Below the pieces are notes generated by a model. The model was not told the DNA's origin. It saw only the letters and a list, made by a program, of their open reading frames with translations, and searched no databases. This document shows, one piece after another, positions 8,612 to 16,661 of a stretch of DNA of 64,000 nt; position 1 is the first letter of the stretch, and every line of letters starts with the position of its first letter. The DNA is from Chryseobacterium endalhagicum (lineage in GTDB: Bacteria; Bacteroidota; Bacteroidia; Flavobacteriales; Weeksellaceae), in contig NZ_JAELVM010000001.1 of the NCBI RefSeq assembly GCF_016745235.1, forward strand, positions 881,856 to 945,855, read 5' to 3'. Both the position numbers and the translations under genes were made by a program.

Positions 8612-9100
8612 ATGGCAGAAAAACATATTGTAGTACAGGGTGCTATGTGCAAATGCCAGTTCGGACAGGCTCCGGACAAGCTTAAAGTACTCTCACATCA
8701 GAAAGAATACGCCAACGATAAACAGGCTTCCAAAAAACTGATCGTCACCACGAAAGAAATAGGAGCCGCCACATTCGAAAAAAATACCTTCGGAAACTGT
8801 ATAAAAATGGGAACTCCGCCGCCGCCGTGCAAGATCATGGTAACGGAATGGAAGGACTATTATGAAAAAGTACAGCTCAACAACGGCGGATACATTATCC
8901 TGGAAACCAGCAAGGCAGTCTGTGCCATCGCCGGAACACCGTGTATTGAAATCATAGACCACGGACAGAGAACGGAAGGCAGCGCGCAGAATTTTAAAAA
9001 TGCTGATCCGGACGTACAGCAGCAGATCAATCCGATGGTGGATGCTGAGGAAATGTATAACGAGCAGCCCAAATACGGCGGGCAGGATAGTGCAATCTAA
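8612..9100 (+). CDS. DUF4280 PAAR-like spike-tip protein
   Basis: A 162-residue DUF4280 protein. These act as PAAR-like sharpening tips that sit on VgrG in systems lacking classical PAAR proteins, including Bacteroidota subtype iii. The family layout is present: VVQGAMCKCQFG at the N-terminus, a FGNCIKMGTPPPPCK loop, and CAIAGTPCIEIIDHGQ near residues 102-118. The paired cysteines are likely metal or structural ligands. The C-terminal ~40 residues are acidic and disordered-looking. It starts 2 bases after the preceding gene and ends 11 bases before the large OmpA-domain gene, which suggests that gene encodes its cargo. Confidence 0.88.
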   Translation: MAEKHIVVQGAMCKCQFGQAPDKLKVLSHQKEYANDKQASKKLIVTTKEIGAATFEKNTFGNCIKMGTPPPPCKIMVTEWKDYYEKVQLNNGGYIILETSKAVCAIAGTPCIEIIDHGQRTEGSAQNFKNADPDVQQQINPMVDAEEMYNEQPKYGGQDSAI

Positions 9101-9111
9101 ACGATAAAGAA

Positions 9112-11907
9112 ATGGCAAAAGGTGTAAAGAAAATAAGGGTTACAAAAGGTAATTATTATCCGAAAATGTCTGTTCCGGGTCAGAGAGTTACGATTGTGCC
9201 GAACCAGGATGTAACCTTCCAGGTAGAAGAATGGCTGCCGGATACAACTGCTGAAGATAAAAAGAAACCGGTGATCTGGATGAGACAGACCAACGACCGT
9301 AAAATTATCATTTATCAGGTTCCGTCTACAACAGGATATAAATTTAATATTGACAAGCAATACTGCGGAAGCTATCATTTCTATATTGAAGCCAGTTTTT
9401 CCGGTAAAAGAGATACCAAAAACAACGTAGGCCTTTACGTAAAAGGCTGGTGCGAACCCAAAATTGTAACCAGTAAATGGACGACTCAGAGAGGAAGCAA
9501 GAACAGCATCAAAAACCAGAATAAAACCAATTATATCTCCTACGGCCATATCGTTTATCTTAATCTGACAACGGAAGGGCTTAACGGGAATACCGTGACC
9601 GTAGAACTCTGGAACCAGCAGACCGCAAAAGGGGATAAACTGGTCCACACCTACAATAATGTACAGGTTATAGACGGAGAGGTCAATTTAAAAATAGAAA
9701 ATACCTATTCATGGATGGCCCATGTGGAGAACATTCAGAATGTGGAAGAATTTTACATCAAAGTCAAAGATTCCGGTTCCAAAAAATACATTAAAGACAG
9801 CCGCGGTGATGATCTTCACGCCATCTATCTTAACGTGAAAAATAAAGTGGTGACCACCAATGCCAACGTCAGCCAGAACCAGACGCCTACCAAAGTCTAT
9901 AAGCCGGATGTGAGCGTGGTAAGATATGAGCCCTGTAAATTTGAAGTCATCAAGATTACAGAAACCGATACCAAAGACGGGAAACCTGAAAATACCACCG
10001 CTTTGGTTTTTGATAACGGGAAAGGAGTTAAACAGCTTAAAACAGGCCAGCAGCAGGAACATATACAAAGAACGATCTTTTATAAATTTGATTCCACCGT
10101 CATTGATAAAGACGGAGAAGCTATCCTGAACAATGTCCTTAAATTCCTTCTTGAGCACAAAGATTCTACCATCAATCTGAGCGGTTATGCCTGCGTCATT
10201 GGAAAACAGAATTATAATAAAGGACTGTCCCAGAAAAGATCCGATATCGTTAAGAAATTCTTTGCAGACGGAGGATTGGACCCCAGAAGGATTATCTCCA
10301 CAGGAAAGGGAGAAGTAGACCCTACCGATGACAAAATGGGCAGGGACAACATCAAGTATAAGGACGAAAAAGACTACGAAAACAACAGAAGGGTAGATAT
10401 TTCTTTTGTGTTTAATGCCCACGATGCACAGACCATTATGTATGAAGTGGTGGCTCCAAGCGTTTCCACCAAGAAAAACCTGACCATAGATATTGCAGGA
10501 TTTGATACTAAAATTTGTTTCAGAGACAGCAAGCATAAGCATAAAAAAGAAATTTATGTAGTGGATGTAGGCCAGGCGATAGATGCAGGCGATACCAAAA
10601 AGACCTTTACGACGCCATCGTTTAATTATTCGGTATATTCCGATCTTTCGCAGTTCAATGCACTTCCGATACAGTATATATTACCGGGAGCTACTACGCC
10701 TAACCAGTTTCATCTCCATGTTCACAGCTGCAGATATTACAGCAATGAAAAACGGACGACGGTATTGATAAAGGTATACCCGGATATCAAGTGGACCCTA
10801 AGTTTCTTTCTGAACCTTACCAATGACCTCAGTGTAAAGTGGATGAATATGGATCCGCATGAGCATAAAGAACTGCAGAAAAAAGCAGGAAAGATGGGTG
10901 CTGAGAAAAGATGGAAACAGAAAGAGGCATCATTGGGATTCAGCTTAAAGGCAAAATGGAACAATGATAAGCAGGAAAAAGAGCTAAAATACGAATACGA
11001 AACCAAGTTTAAAAAAATATACGATACATTTGCTTCCATAGGCGCAATGTCAGATGGAATTACCAACCAGGCAAAAGGAAAAGTACGTTCCATTTCACCC
11101 AAAGGGATTCCGGTAAGTTTTGTCGTAAAACCACCCAATCTGGAGCTTTCAGGAAACTGGCTGTTAAAGCACCCGAAAGACAACAATATGATCGTCGGTA
11201 CAGACGGAACCATAGAATTAAAGGCAAGTCCGCTGATTGGCCTGGAAATGACGGTGGATCTGCTGGGAGCGTTGGTATTCGGTATCGCAGGAGCAGTAAG
11301 CGGAGGTACGGCAGCGCCGGGAGTCACAAGACTCTATCAGGAAATTCAGGGGAAACTGAAATCCGGAATTGACGTAGGAAATGATAATGCCGGTTTCAAG
11401 GCATCAGTGGATATCTTCATGGATCTGATCATTTCCAGCACCATAGAGGTGGAATCCAGCTTTAATTTTAATACAGCCGGGAAACTGAAAGATTCTGAAT
11501 TTAAAATATCTTCTAAAACCAAGCTTAAAATAGAATTGAAAGTAGGAGTGAAAATCCAGGGAGAGGTTTCATTAGCCGTTATAAAAGCAGAGGCCTATTT
11601 TGAGGCTTCCGCGTCGGGAAGTGCTTCCATCACATTCGGACATGGCATCAATTATGATGATAAAGGACTTTACTACCGTCCTGCTCTTGGATTTGACGGA
11701 CTTGATGCCCAGTATGTGGTGACCATCAGCGTAGGCCTTGCGATTAAAATTGCAAAAAACAAGCATAAAGTACAGGAGAGCAGAAACGGAAAATATGAAA
11801 TTGCAAAAGGAGATTATAAAAATGTGATTCCTCCTTTTGATGTTATAAAAGAACTGGAATCTTACTTTGGAATAAGTGCGAATATTCCTTTAATTAAAAA
11901 TGATTAA
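9112..11907 (+). CDS. Large OmpA-domain protein next to PAAR-like tip, candidate T6SS cargo
   Basis: A 931-residue protein with no signal peptide. Residues ~1-310 form beta-rich domains (VPGQRVTIVPNQDVTF near 25; a second Ig-like unit near 145-250). Residues ~318-435 are an OmpA/MotB-type peptidoglycan-binding domain: FYKFDSTVIDKDGEAILNN, INLSGYACVIG, SQKRSDIVKKFF and ENNRRVDISF. Residues ~440-930 are unrecognised; they include a Lys-rich helix region (~590-640), a Gly/Ala hydrophobic segment (LGALVFGIAGAVSGGTAAPG, ~715-735), and a long beta-strand region. An internal rather than terminal OmpA domain without an export signal is odd for an envelope protein and fits a cargo anchored to peptidoglycan after injection. 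The toxic activity, if any, is not evident. Confidence 0.75.
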   Translation: MAKGVKKIRVTKGNYYPKMSVPGQRVTIVPNQDVTFQVEEWLPDTTAEDKKKPVIWMRQTNDRKIIIYQVPSTTGYKFNIDKQYCGSYHFYIEASFSGKRDTKNNVGLYVKGWCEPKIVTSKWTTQRGSKNSIKNQNKTNYISYGHIVYLNLTTEGLNGNTVTVELWNQQTAKGDKLVHTYNNVQVIDGEVNLKIENTYSWMAHVENIQNVEEFYIKVKDSGSKKYIKDSRGDDLHAIYLNVKNKVVTTNANVSQNQTPTKVYKPDVSVVRYEPCKFEVIKITETDTKDGKPENTTALVFDNGKGVKQLKTGQQQEHIQRTIFYKFDSTVIDKDGEAILNNVLKFLLEHKDSTINLSGYACVIGKQNYNKGLSQKRSDIVKKFFADGGLDPRRIISTGKGEVDPTDDKMGRDNIKYKDEKDYENNRRVDISFVFNAHDAQTIMYEVVAPSVSTKKNLTIDIAGFDTKICFRDSKHKHKKEIYVVDVGQAIDAGDTKKTFTTPSFNYSVYSDLSQFNALPIQYILPGATTPNQFHLHVHSCRYYSNEKRTTVLIKVYPDIKWTLSFFLNLTNDLSVKWMNMDPHEHKELQKKAGKMGAEKRWKQKEASLGFSLKAKWNNDKQEKELKYEYETKFKKIYDTFASIGAMSDGITNQAKGKVRSISPKGIPVSFVVKPPNLELSGNWLLKHPKDNNMIVGTDGTIELKASPLIGLEMTVDLLGALVFGIAGAVSGGTAAPGVTRLYQEIQGKLKSGIDVGNDNAGFKASVDIFMDLIISSTIEVESSFNFNTAGKLKDSEFKISSKTKLKIELKVGVKIQGEVSLAVIKAEAYFEASASGSASITFGHGINYDDKGLYYRPALGFDGLDAQYVVTISVGLAIKIAKNKHKVQESRNGKYEIAKGDYKNVIPPFDVIKELESYFGISANIPLIKND

Positions 11908-11917
11908 TACTCATACA

Positions 11918-12505
11918 ATGAAAAATCTTATCTTATTATTTAGTTTTTTGGCTATTGTGTCCTGCAACGGACAAACCGATCTGGAAACGTTTAAATTTGA
12001 CGAAAAAGTACCCGGAAATATTGCGAAAGGGGAGAAGGAAACAGAAGCCAATTATGGGTTATTATCATACAAGCAGGCAGATGTTCAGAACTATAAACTG
12101 GGAACTGCATCATTTTCTTCGTATTCAGTTCCGAAAGGGTATGAGTACTCAAACAATAATCTTTCCGTATTGGTAAACTCTTACCAGAATAATAACTATC
12201 TGGGATTCATCCTTAATCTTGCCAAAGAAGACGAAGGGAAAAAAGTAATTGATTACCTGACTAAAACATACGGAGCCCCGGAAAAACGTTCAACGGATAA
12301 AACCGGACTGGCTTATTTCTGGGATGCCGCTGCAAAAAATAAGTGGATATTTTTAACCCAGACTCAGGAATTAACAGAAGATAACGCCAAGTATACCAAT
12401 ACAAAACTGATTGTGGTAAAGAAAGGCACCAGAGTAGACAATGCTTCTGATGCAGGCGTTTTTTCTATTTTAGACAGCTTTAATCTTGCTTATCCAAAAA
12501 AATAA
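11918..12505 (+). CDS. Lipoprotein of unknown function in T6SS cluster
   Basis: The start was taken at the ATG at 11918, because it directly precedes a lipoprotein signal (MKNLILLFSFLAIVSC, lipobox AIVSC followed by NGQ). The upstream in-frame ATG at 11900 adds only a polar leader and overlaps the previous gene. The mature part (~180 residues) is a single globular domain with YGLLSYKQADVQNYKLG and a later YLTKTYGAPEKRS and YFWDAAAKNKWIF, reminiscent of small periplasmic beta-sandwich proteins. I do not recognise the family. Its place directly behind the OmpA-domain gene makes it a candidate immunity lipoprotein. Confidence 0.7.
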   Translation: MKNLILLFSFLAIVSCNGQTDLETFKFDEKVPGNIAKGEKETEANYGLLSYKQADVQNYKLGTASFSSYSVPKGYEYSNNNLSVLVNSYQNNNYLGFILNLAKEDEGKKVIDYLTKTYGAPEKRSTDKTGLAYFWDAAAKNKWIFLTQTQELTEDNAKYTNTKLIVVKKGTRVDNASDAGVFSILDSFNLAYPKK

Positions 12506-12508
12506 CAG

Positions 12509-13279
12509 ATGAAACCTTATTACGAAATAGATTTTAGTGCCGTAATGTGCTCCTTTCAGATCAAAATTAATGATGTGGAACTGATTTCATTGAGTATAGA
12601 CGGGCAAACCAGATCCGACTTTCCGGTGAATCATCTGATCCTTGAAAGCGGAAAGCAGACCATAGAAGTGAAAGGACTTCCCATGAGCGGGCATACAGAA
12701 ATGCATGACGATTCCTATATGAGATACCGGGTGAATGTGTACGATATGTCTTCAGGAGACTATGCTTTCGTAAAACAGTTTGATGAATATTTTACGCAAA
12801 AACCAGACAAAAACATTCCTTTTATTGGTCATACAAGCACATTTAACGCAGATGTTCCTTACAAGCTGGATGCATGGCAGAACGGAATCAATCTGAAAGA
12901 TGCAAAATTCGATGTCAAAGAAAAACTGATCAGAAAATACAATGAGATCATCAGGCTGATCAATGGCGGCAATTATGAATCATTTATGGAGCAGTATCAG
13001 AAGAGAGAAGGTAATAATGCTTTAGCCATGTACTTAAGTAAAAACCAGGCAGAAAGCAGAATGGGCGGTGTTATTTCTGATATGAAAGACGGATACAGAG
13101 CGCAGCCCCTTCTTGACGATATTTACGTTGAATATTCAGGGTACGGGAAACTGGCTGCTTTAAAATGTACAGATATGATGCCTGCAATACGTTTGGAAAA
13201 TCCGGAAACCGATGAAGAATTGGTATTGCCCATGACATTTTATATTCCTGAAGGAAAAGACGAATTTGAAATCATTTAA
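12509..13279 (+). CDS. Hypothetical cytoplasmic protein in T6SS cluster
   Basis: A 256-residue protein with no signal or membrane segment and no family I recognise. The first ~125 residues are beta-rich (FQIKINDVELISLSIDGQ, then TIEVKGLPMSGHTEMHDD), followed by a helical middle (LIRKYNEIIRLINGGNYES) and a C-terminal beta segment with EYSGYGKLAALKCTDMMPA. It begins 3 bases after the lipoprotein stop and ends 9 before the next lipoprotein. An effector-binding adaptor, chaperone or cytoplasmic immunity protein would suit the position; none is shown by sequence. Confidence 0.7.
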   Translation: MKPYYEIDFSAVMCSFQIKINDVELISLSIDGQTRSDFPVNHLILESGKQTIEVKGLPMSGHTEMHDDSYMRYRVNVYDMSSGDYAFVKQFDEYFTQKPDKNIPFIGHTSTFNADVPYKLDAWQNGINLKDAKFDVKEKLIRKYNEIIRLINGGNYESFMEQYQKREGNNALAMYLSKNQAESRMGGVISDMKDGYRAQPLLDDIYVEYSGYGKLAALKCTDMMPAIRLENPETDEELVLPMTFYIPEGKDEFEII

Positions 13280-13288
13280 CTGCTGTAA

Positions 13289-13642
13289 ATGAAACATGTA
13301 TTATTGGTCATAAGTTGTTTTTTGATGTTGAACTGCCATTCTCAGAAGAAAGAGGATGTTCATCTTATTGGAAAATGGAATGGTTCCCTTAAAGATGTGA
13401 AAACAGGAAAACTGATAGAAAAAATTATTCTGGAATTCACCGCTGACGGAAAGTTTTTCCAGCATTTGGGCGAAGGAAATCACAAGAATACCATAGAATC
13501 CAGATTTGAAATTCAAAATGACAAGATCATCACCACTGAAAAAGATACCGGAGAAAAAGCAGAAAGTAAGTATACCATTAAAAATGATACCCTGACTATT
13601 CTATATGAAGGTATTGAAAATAAATATATTAAAATTAAATAA
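13289..13642 (+). CDS. Small lipocalin-like lipoprotein
   Basis: A 117-residue lipoprotein with signal MKHVLLVISCFLMLNC (Cys16). The mature part reads as a lipocalin-like small barrel: LIGKWNGSLKDVKTGK at the start, then alternating strands ILEFTADGKFFQHL, SRFEIQNDKIITTE and YTIKNDTLTI, a pattern common in Flavobacteriia lipoproteins described as lipocalin-like. It is the last gene of the uninterrupted T6SS-linked series; a 250-base gap follows. Its job is unknown. Its location makes it another immunity candidate, but the fold is also widespread outside such clusters. Confidence 0.7.
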   Translation: MKHVLLVISCFLMLNCHSQKKEDVHLIGKWNGSLKDVKTGKLIEKIILEFTADGKFFQHLGEGNHKNTIESRFEIQNDKIITTEKDTGEKAESKYTIKNDTLTILYEGIENKYIKIK

Positions 13643-13892
13643 CCTGGCATTTTGGTCAGGAAGTTTGAGGCCGGAAGAGGGAAGTTATTGAAGTGCAAAG
13701 GCAGAAATATACGGCGGTGTTTATTAGGCTTTTTAATCCACTTCAAACAAATTTAAAAGGAGCTGTTTGATATTATTGTCTGGGAGTAACTTCCATCCTC
13801 CATCTTCCGTCCTCCATCCTTTTAATCTTCACTGCTTATCTCAAACTCTGGTTAAATAGTATATTTTCTTCTGTTTTCTTTAAAACAATCAT
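13643..13892. other. Intergenic gap with low-complexity GGAAG-type sequence
   Basis: No gene is seen. The gap holds a CCGGAAGAGGGAAGTT stretch near 13672 and, about 120 bases on, an opposite-sense run of CTTCCATCCTCCATC units (13792-13818). Both resemble the GGAAG-rich repeats at 48914-49072. It separates the T6SS series from the DUF3592 gene. Confidence 0.5.
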
Positions 13893-14546
13893 ATGACTTA
13901 TTTCGGGTACTTTGTTCTGGCTGTTGTTTTATTCTCATGCTATATTGCATACAGGATCTTTGATAAAATTCTGAAAAAGAAGGGTTCTGAAAAAGGAGAA
14001 AAAAATCTTCCGGAAAAAATATTTGTTCTCTTCTTTGTGTTTCTGCTGGTGGCTTCCATCAATGTATTAACGATGGTATTGTCATATACTTTCTTTTGGG
14101 AAAAAGGATACAGAACGCTCAGTGAGACGAAATATGAAGCCGTTGTCATTGGTTATAAAAAAGAAACAACTAAAACACAGAACTTCCGGAATTCCACATA
14201 CGACAGTAAATTCATCTATTTTCCAAAAGTAAAATATACCAATTCAGAGGGGAAAGAAATCATTAAAACGGTGGATATGACCAGCAACCATCCGCCTGCT
14301 CCCGGACAATACATAAAGATTACCGACCGGACATCCAGAGAAAGCGCAAATGCTGTGGAACTTAATTGGATCGTTTTTATTTTCGGAGGAATTTTTACTG
14401 GAATTGCAGCATTTTTTGCCCTTTTAATTTCCAGCTATATCACAGAATGTACTTTAAAAAAAAGAATCACATTATCCCTGTATGGAGCATTCATCCTATG
14501 CCTGCTCAATATCTCATGTGTGATGCTTATCTGGTTTAAACAATAA
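13893..14546 (+). CDS. DUF3592 family membrane protein
   Basis: A 217-residue protein with four predicted membrane segments (about residues 3-20, 42-66, 150-172 and 188-212). The soluble loop between the second and third carries the DUF3592 pattern: ETKYEAVVIGYKKE, then YFPKVKYTNSEGKEI and APGQYIKITDRTS, a small beta domain facing the periplasm or cytoplasm. The family function is unknown. It opens a same-strand membrane set with the GIDE-domain and LemA genes downstream (100 bases to the next gene). Whether it belongs to the T6SS island or to this separate module cannot be decided from spacing alone. Confidence 0.75.
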   Translation: MTYFGYFVLAVVLFSCYIAYRIFDKILKKKGSEKGEKNLPEKIFVLFFVFLLVASINVLTMVLSYTFFWEKGYRTLSETKYEAVVIGYKKETTKTQNFRNSTYDSKFIYFPKVKYTNSEGKEIIKTVDMTSNHPPAPGQYIKITDRTSRESANAVELNWIVFIFGGIFTGIAAFFALLISSYITECTLKKRITLSLYGAFILCLLNISCVMLIWFKQ

Positions 14547-14646
14547 AATTACACGGAACTTTTACTTCCCGAAGCAGAATTAACCACCATTTTAAAATAA
14601 AATGTATTTTTGAGTTGATAATAATAAACCCTATTTAGGATTAAGA

Positions 14647-15429
14647 ATGGAGAACAACAGGAAAATGTCGAAAACAGGATATATAATTCTGGGAATTATA
14701 GTGTTCTGCTTTCTCTATTTTATTTTATGGATCATCTTCAAAGAAAAAATGCCGCTGCATGAATATCTGTATGAGATCTCCAAAAATTATGACAGCTATG
14801 CAGAACGGATCATTATTCTGGTTCCTCTGGCCTTGGTGGTCGCAGCAGCTTTGCTTTTTATGCGTCCCACTCCTGCTAAACGGTTTTTAAGATTACAGAA
14901 CTCTCTTCCTACATCAAAAATAAAATCCCTGGCAAAAGGGCTTGTAGAAGTGGAAGGCACCCTGATCATGAAAAATCCGCTGACCTCTCCGGTGGATCAC
15001 GAAACCTGCATAGGATATTATTACACCATTGAAGATATCAGCAAAGATTCCGACGGCAGGCTTTCTTATACCACCGTTCACAGGGAAACCCAATGTAATG
15101 TTTTCCAGATGCAGGACGAAACGGGAACCATAGAAGTACAACCCGATAAAATTGAATTGGTCCTGTTAGGAGAAACGAATGTGAGCAGCAACAACAATAA
15201 AAGATATACGGAAACCCTTTTGAAGGCCGGCCAGAAAATGCTCCTGGTGGGCTATGCAGATGCTGAGAATGGAGTTCCTTTTATAAGAAGAGATGATCAT
15301 TATAAAATCCTGGGAATCACTTCAGCTTCCGGAATCACCGTGTGGAACAGATACCAGCCGCTGCTGAGGTCATTTTTATTCATTTGTTCCATCATCCTTT
15401 TAATAATCATCTATATACTCGTAGAATAA
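14647..15429 (+). CDS. GIDE-domain membrane protein
   Basis: A 260-residue protein with two N-terminal membrane segments (about residues 9-29 and 55-75), a soluble region of ~160 residues, and a C-terminal membrane helix (~240-258). The soluble region matches the GIDE domain of mitochondrial MUL1/MAPL and its bacterial relatives: SLAKGLVEVEGTL, the SPVDHETCIGYYY core, RETQCNVFQMQDETGTIEVQP and KAGQKMLLVGYAD. The RING finger that follows GIDE in eukaryotes is absent, so no ubiquitin ligase activity is implied. It overlaps the LemA gene by one base (TAATG), a strong sign of coupling; GIDE and LemA neighbours are a recurring bacterial pair. Confidence 0.8.
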   Translation: MENNRKMSKTGYIILGIIVFCFLYFILWIIFKEKMPLHEYLYEISKNYDSYAERIIILVPLALVVAAALLFMRPTPAKRFLRLQNSLPTSKIKSLAKGLVEVEGTLIMKNPLTSPVDHETCIGYYYTIEDISKDSDGRLSYTTVHRETQCNVFQMQDETGTIEVQPDKIELVLLGETNVSSNNNKRYTETLLKAGQKMLLVGYADAENGVPFIRRDDHYKILGITSASGITVWNRYQPLLRSFLFICSIILLIIIYILVE

Positions 15430-15989
15430 TGAACCGGACAACCGCCATCATATTACTCGGATTGCTGGGGGCAGCAGTCATCAGCTTTTTAATCAATTTA
15501 TACAACAAATTGGTGATGCTTAAATTTAATGTAGAAAAAGCCTATGGAAATATCGATGTTGTTCTGAAACAGAGAGCAGATGAAATTCCTAACCTGGTCA
15601 GCGTGGCCAAACATTTCATGAACTATGAAAAAGAGATTCTTACCCGTCTTACGGAGTTGAGGTCCTCTTACAGCAATGCCTCAGATTCAGAAAAAAAGAC
15701 CGCATTAGCCAATGAAACCTCAAAAGCACTTACCTCATTTTTTGCTGTGTCTGAAAACTATCCGGAACTTAAGTCCAATAATAACTTCCTGGAACTGCAG
15801 AAAAGAATTTCCGAACTGGAAAATAAGATCGCGGACCGCAGAGAATTCTTCAACGACAGTGTAAACCTTTACAATATCGGCATCCATGAATTTCCCAATG
15901 TAATTTTTGCGAAAATGTTCGGTTACAAAGACAAAACCTTACTGGAAGTTCCTAACCCTGAAAAACAATATGATGGCGTTCAGTTTTAA
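15429..15989 (+). CDS. LemA family protein
   Basis: A 186-residue LemA protein. The start was placed at 15429, where ATG overlaps the GIDE gene stop by one base; the in-frame ATG at 15342 lies deep in the upstream gene. A single N-terminal membrane helix (residues ~5-25) is followed by the LemA four-helix core: YNKLVMLKFNVEKAYGNIDV, QRADEIPNLVSVAKHFMNYE, a Leu/Lys-rich helix, and the hallmark NDSVNLYNIGIHEFPNVIFA near residues 137-160. LemA proteins are membrane-tethered and often paired with GIDE or TPM-domain proteins; the function is not established. Confidence 0.9.
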   Translation: MNRTTAIILLGLLGAAVISFLINLYNKLVMLKFNVEKAYGNIDVVLKQRADEIPNLVSVAKHFMNYEKEILTRLTELRSSYSNASDSEKKTALANETSKALTSFFAVSENYPELKSNNNFLELQKRISELENKIADRREFFNDSVNLYNIGIHEFPNVIFAKMFGYKDKTLLEVPNPEKQYDGVQF

Positions 15990-16356
15990 TACATTCTTTG
16001 GATTTGAGCAGGATCTCATCGCTTATCCGGAAGCAGCCATTTTTGGAGCCATGCTCGTACCTGTGTTACTGATGATTCCCATTGCAGTTATCGCCTGGAT
16101 ATTCAGAAAACTTAAAATTAATATGTACATCATCCATGTCCTTTTATATACCCTGATGTTTACATTTTTCCTGGGTTCTATAGCGATGCTGATCCTTTTC
16201 TTTATTACGGACAGAAACGGAATTAAATTAGCGTATTGCTGGACGGTCATTCTCGCGGGGATGTTCTTCTTTAGCCTTATCAATACAAATACTATCACCA
16301 AAATGTTTACGGATTGGTCAAAGATTATCAAAGAAAAAGATAATTCGAGGCGGTAA
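15970..16356 (+). CDS. Small multi-TM membrane protein after lemA
   Basis: A 128-residue protein with about four hydrophobic segments (residues ~17-40, 49-70, 81-100 and a C-terminal GMFFFSLIN stretch). The start was taken at 15970, where ATGATG overlaps the lemA end by 20 bases; the longer in-frame form from 15907 lies inside lemA. No family is recognised. It ends in a basic tail (KIIKEKDNSRR). Overlap with lemA and the hairpin terminator 27 bases after its stop make it the last gene of the GIDE/LemA operon. Confidence 0.65.
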   Translation: MMAFSFNTFFGFEQDLIAYPEAAIFGAMLVPVLLMIPIAVIAWIFRKLKINMYIIHVLLYTLMFTFFLGSIAMLILFFITDRNGIKLAYCWTVILAGMFFFSLINTNTITKMFTDWSKIIKEKDNSRR

Positions 16357-16383
16357 ATAAGTGTAAAAATATATATTAAAAAA

Positions 16384-16415
16384 GAGGCTGTCTCAAAAGT
16401 GAGGCTGTCTTTTTT
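16384..16415 (+). terminator. Imperfect hairpin terminator after LemA operon
   Basis: GAGGCTGTCTCA and TGAGGCTGTC pair with wobbles and one mismatch around an AAAG loop, followed by TTTTTT. It belongs to the same style of 'CTGTCTCA' hairpins found at 46058 and 61557. Confidence 0.6.
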
Positions 16416-16424
16416 AGATAATTT

Positions 16425-16591
16425 CAACGCAAAGTCTGATACTATTTCTCCTAATTTCAAGGTATACAAAGAGATGTGGCTGTGCCACTGAATATGCGGA
16501 CGTTTTATCCACACGCTTCATCGAATCAATTTCAATTGATTCTCTACTTTGCATTCCTAAAATATAAAGTATGATCTTCAAACTTTGCGTC
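16425..16591 (-). repeat. MITE-like element, copy A (167 bp)
   Basis: The ends are imperfect inverted repeats (CAACGCAAAGTCTGAT at the left, reverse complement of AGACGCAAAGTTTGAAG at the right). The reverse complement aligns over its whole length to 46238-46404, with an almost identical 85-base core containing the hairpin GAATCAATT-GA-AATTGATTC. Both copies are 167 bp. It fills most of the 16357-16661 gap. No coding capacity. Confidence 0.7.
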
Positions 16592-16610
16592 TAATAAAAA
16601 AACTCTGCAT

Positions 16611-16643
16611 AAAAAAAGCCGGCTCAACAAAGTTGAGCCGGCC
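16611..16643 (-). terminator. Terminator of the endonuclease gene
   Basis: A perfect 11-bp stem (GCCGGCTCAAC with GTTGAGCCGGC, AAA loop) is flanked by an A-run that is a T-run on the minus strand. It lies just beyond the stop of the minus-strand gene at 16662. Confidence 0.85.
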
Positions 16644-16661
16644 TTCCTGACATTTAATCAT

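Noticed and set aside
9097..10542. Long minus-strand frames opposite the OmpA-domain gene
   Set aside because: Shadow frames. The plus strand shows a recognisable OmpA domain and close spacing with its neighbours.
14647..15429. E3 ubiquitin ligase
   Set aside because: GIDE-domain similarity could suggest it, but there is no RING finger cysteine set after the domain.
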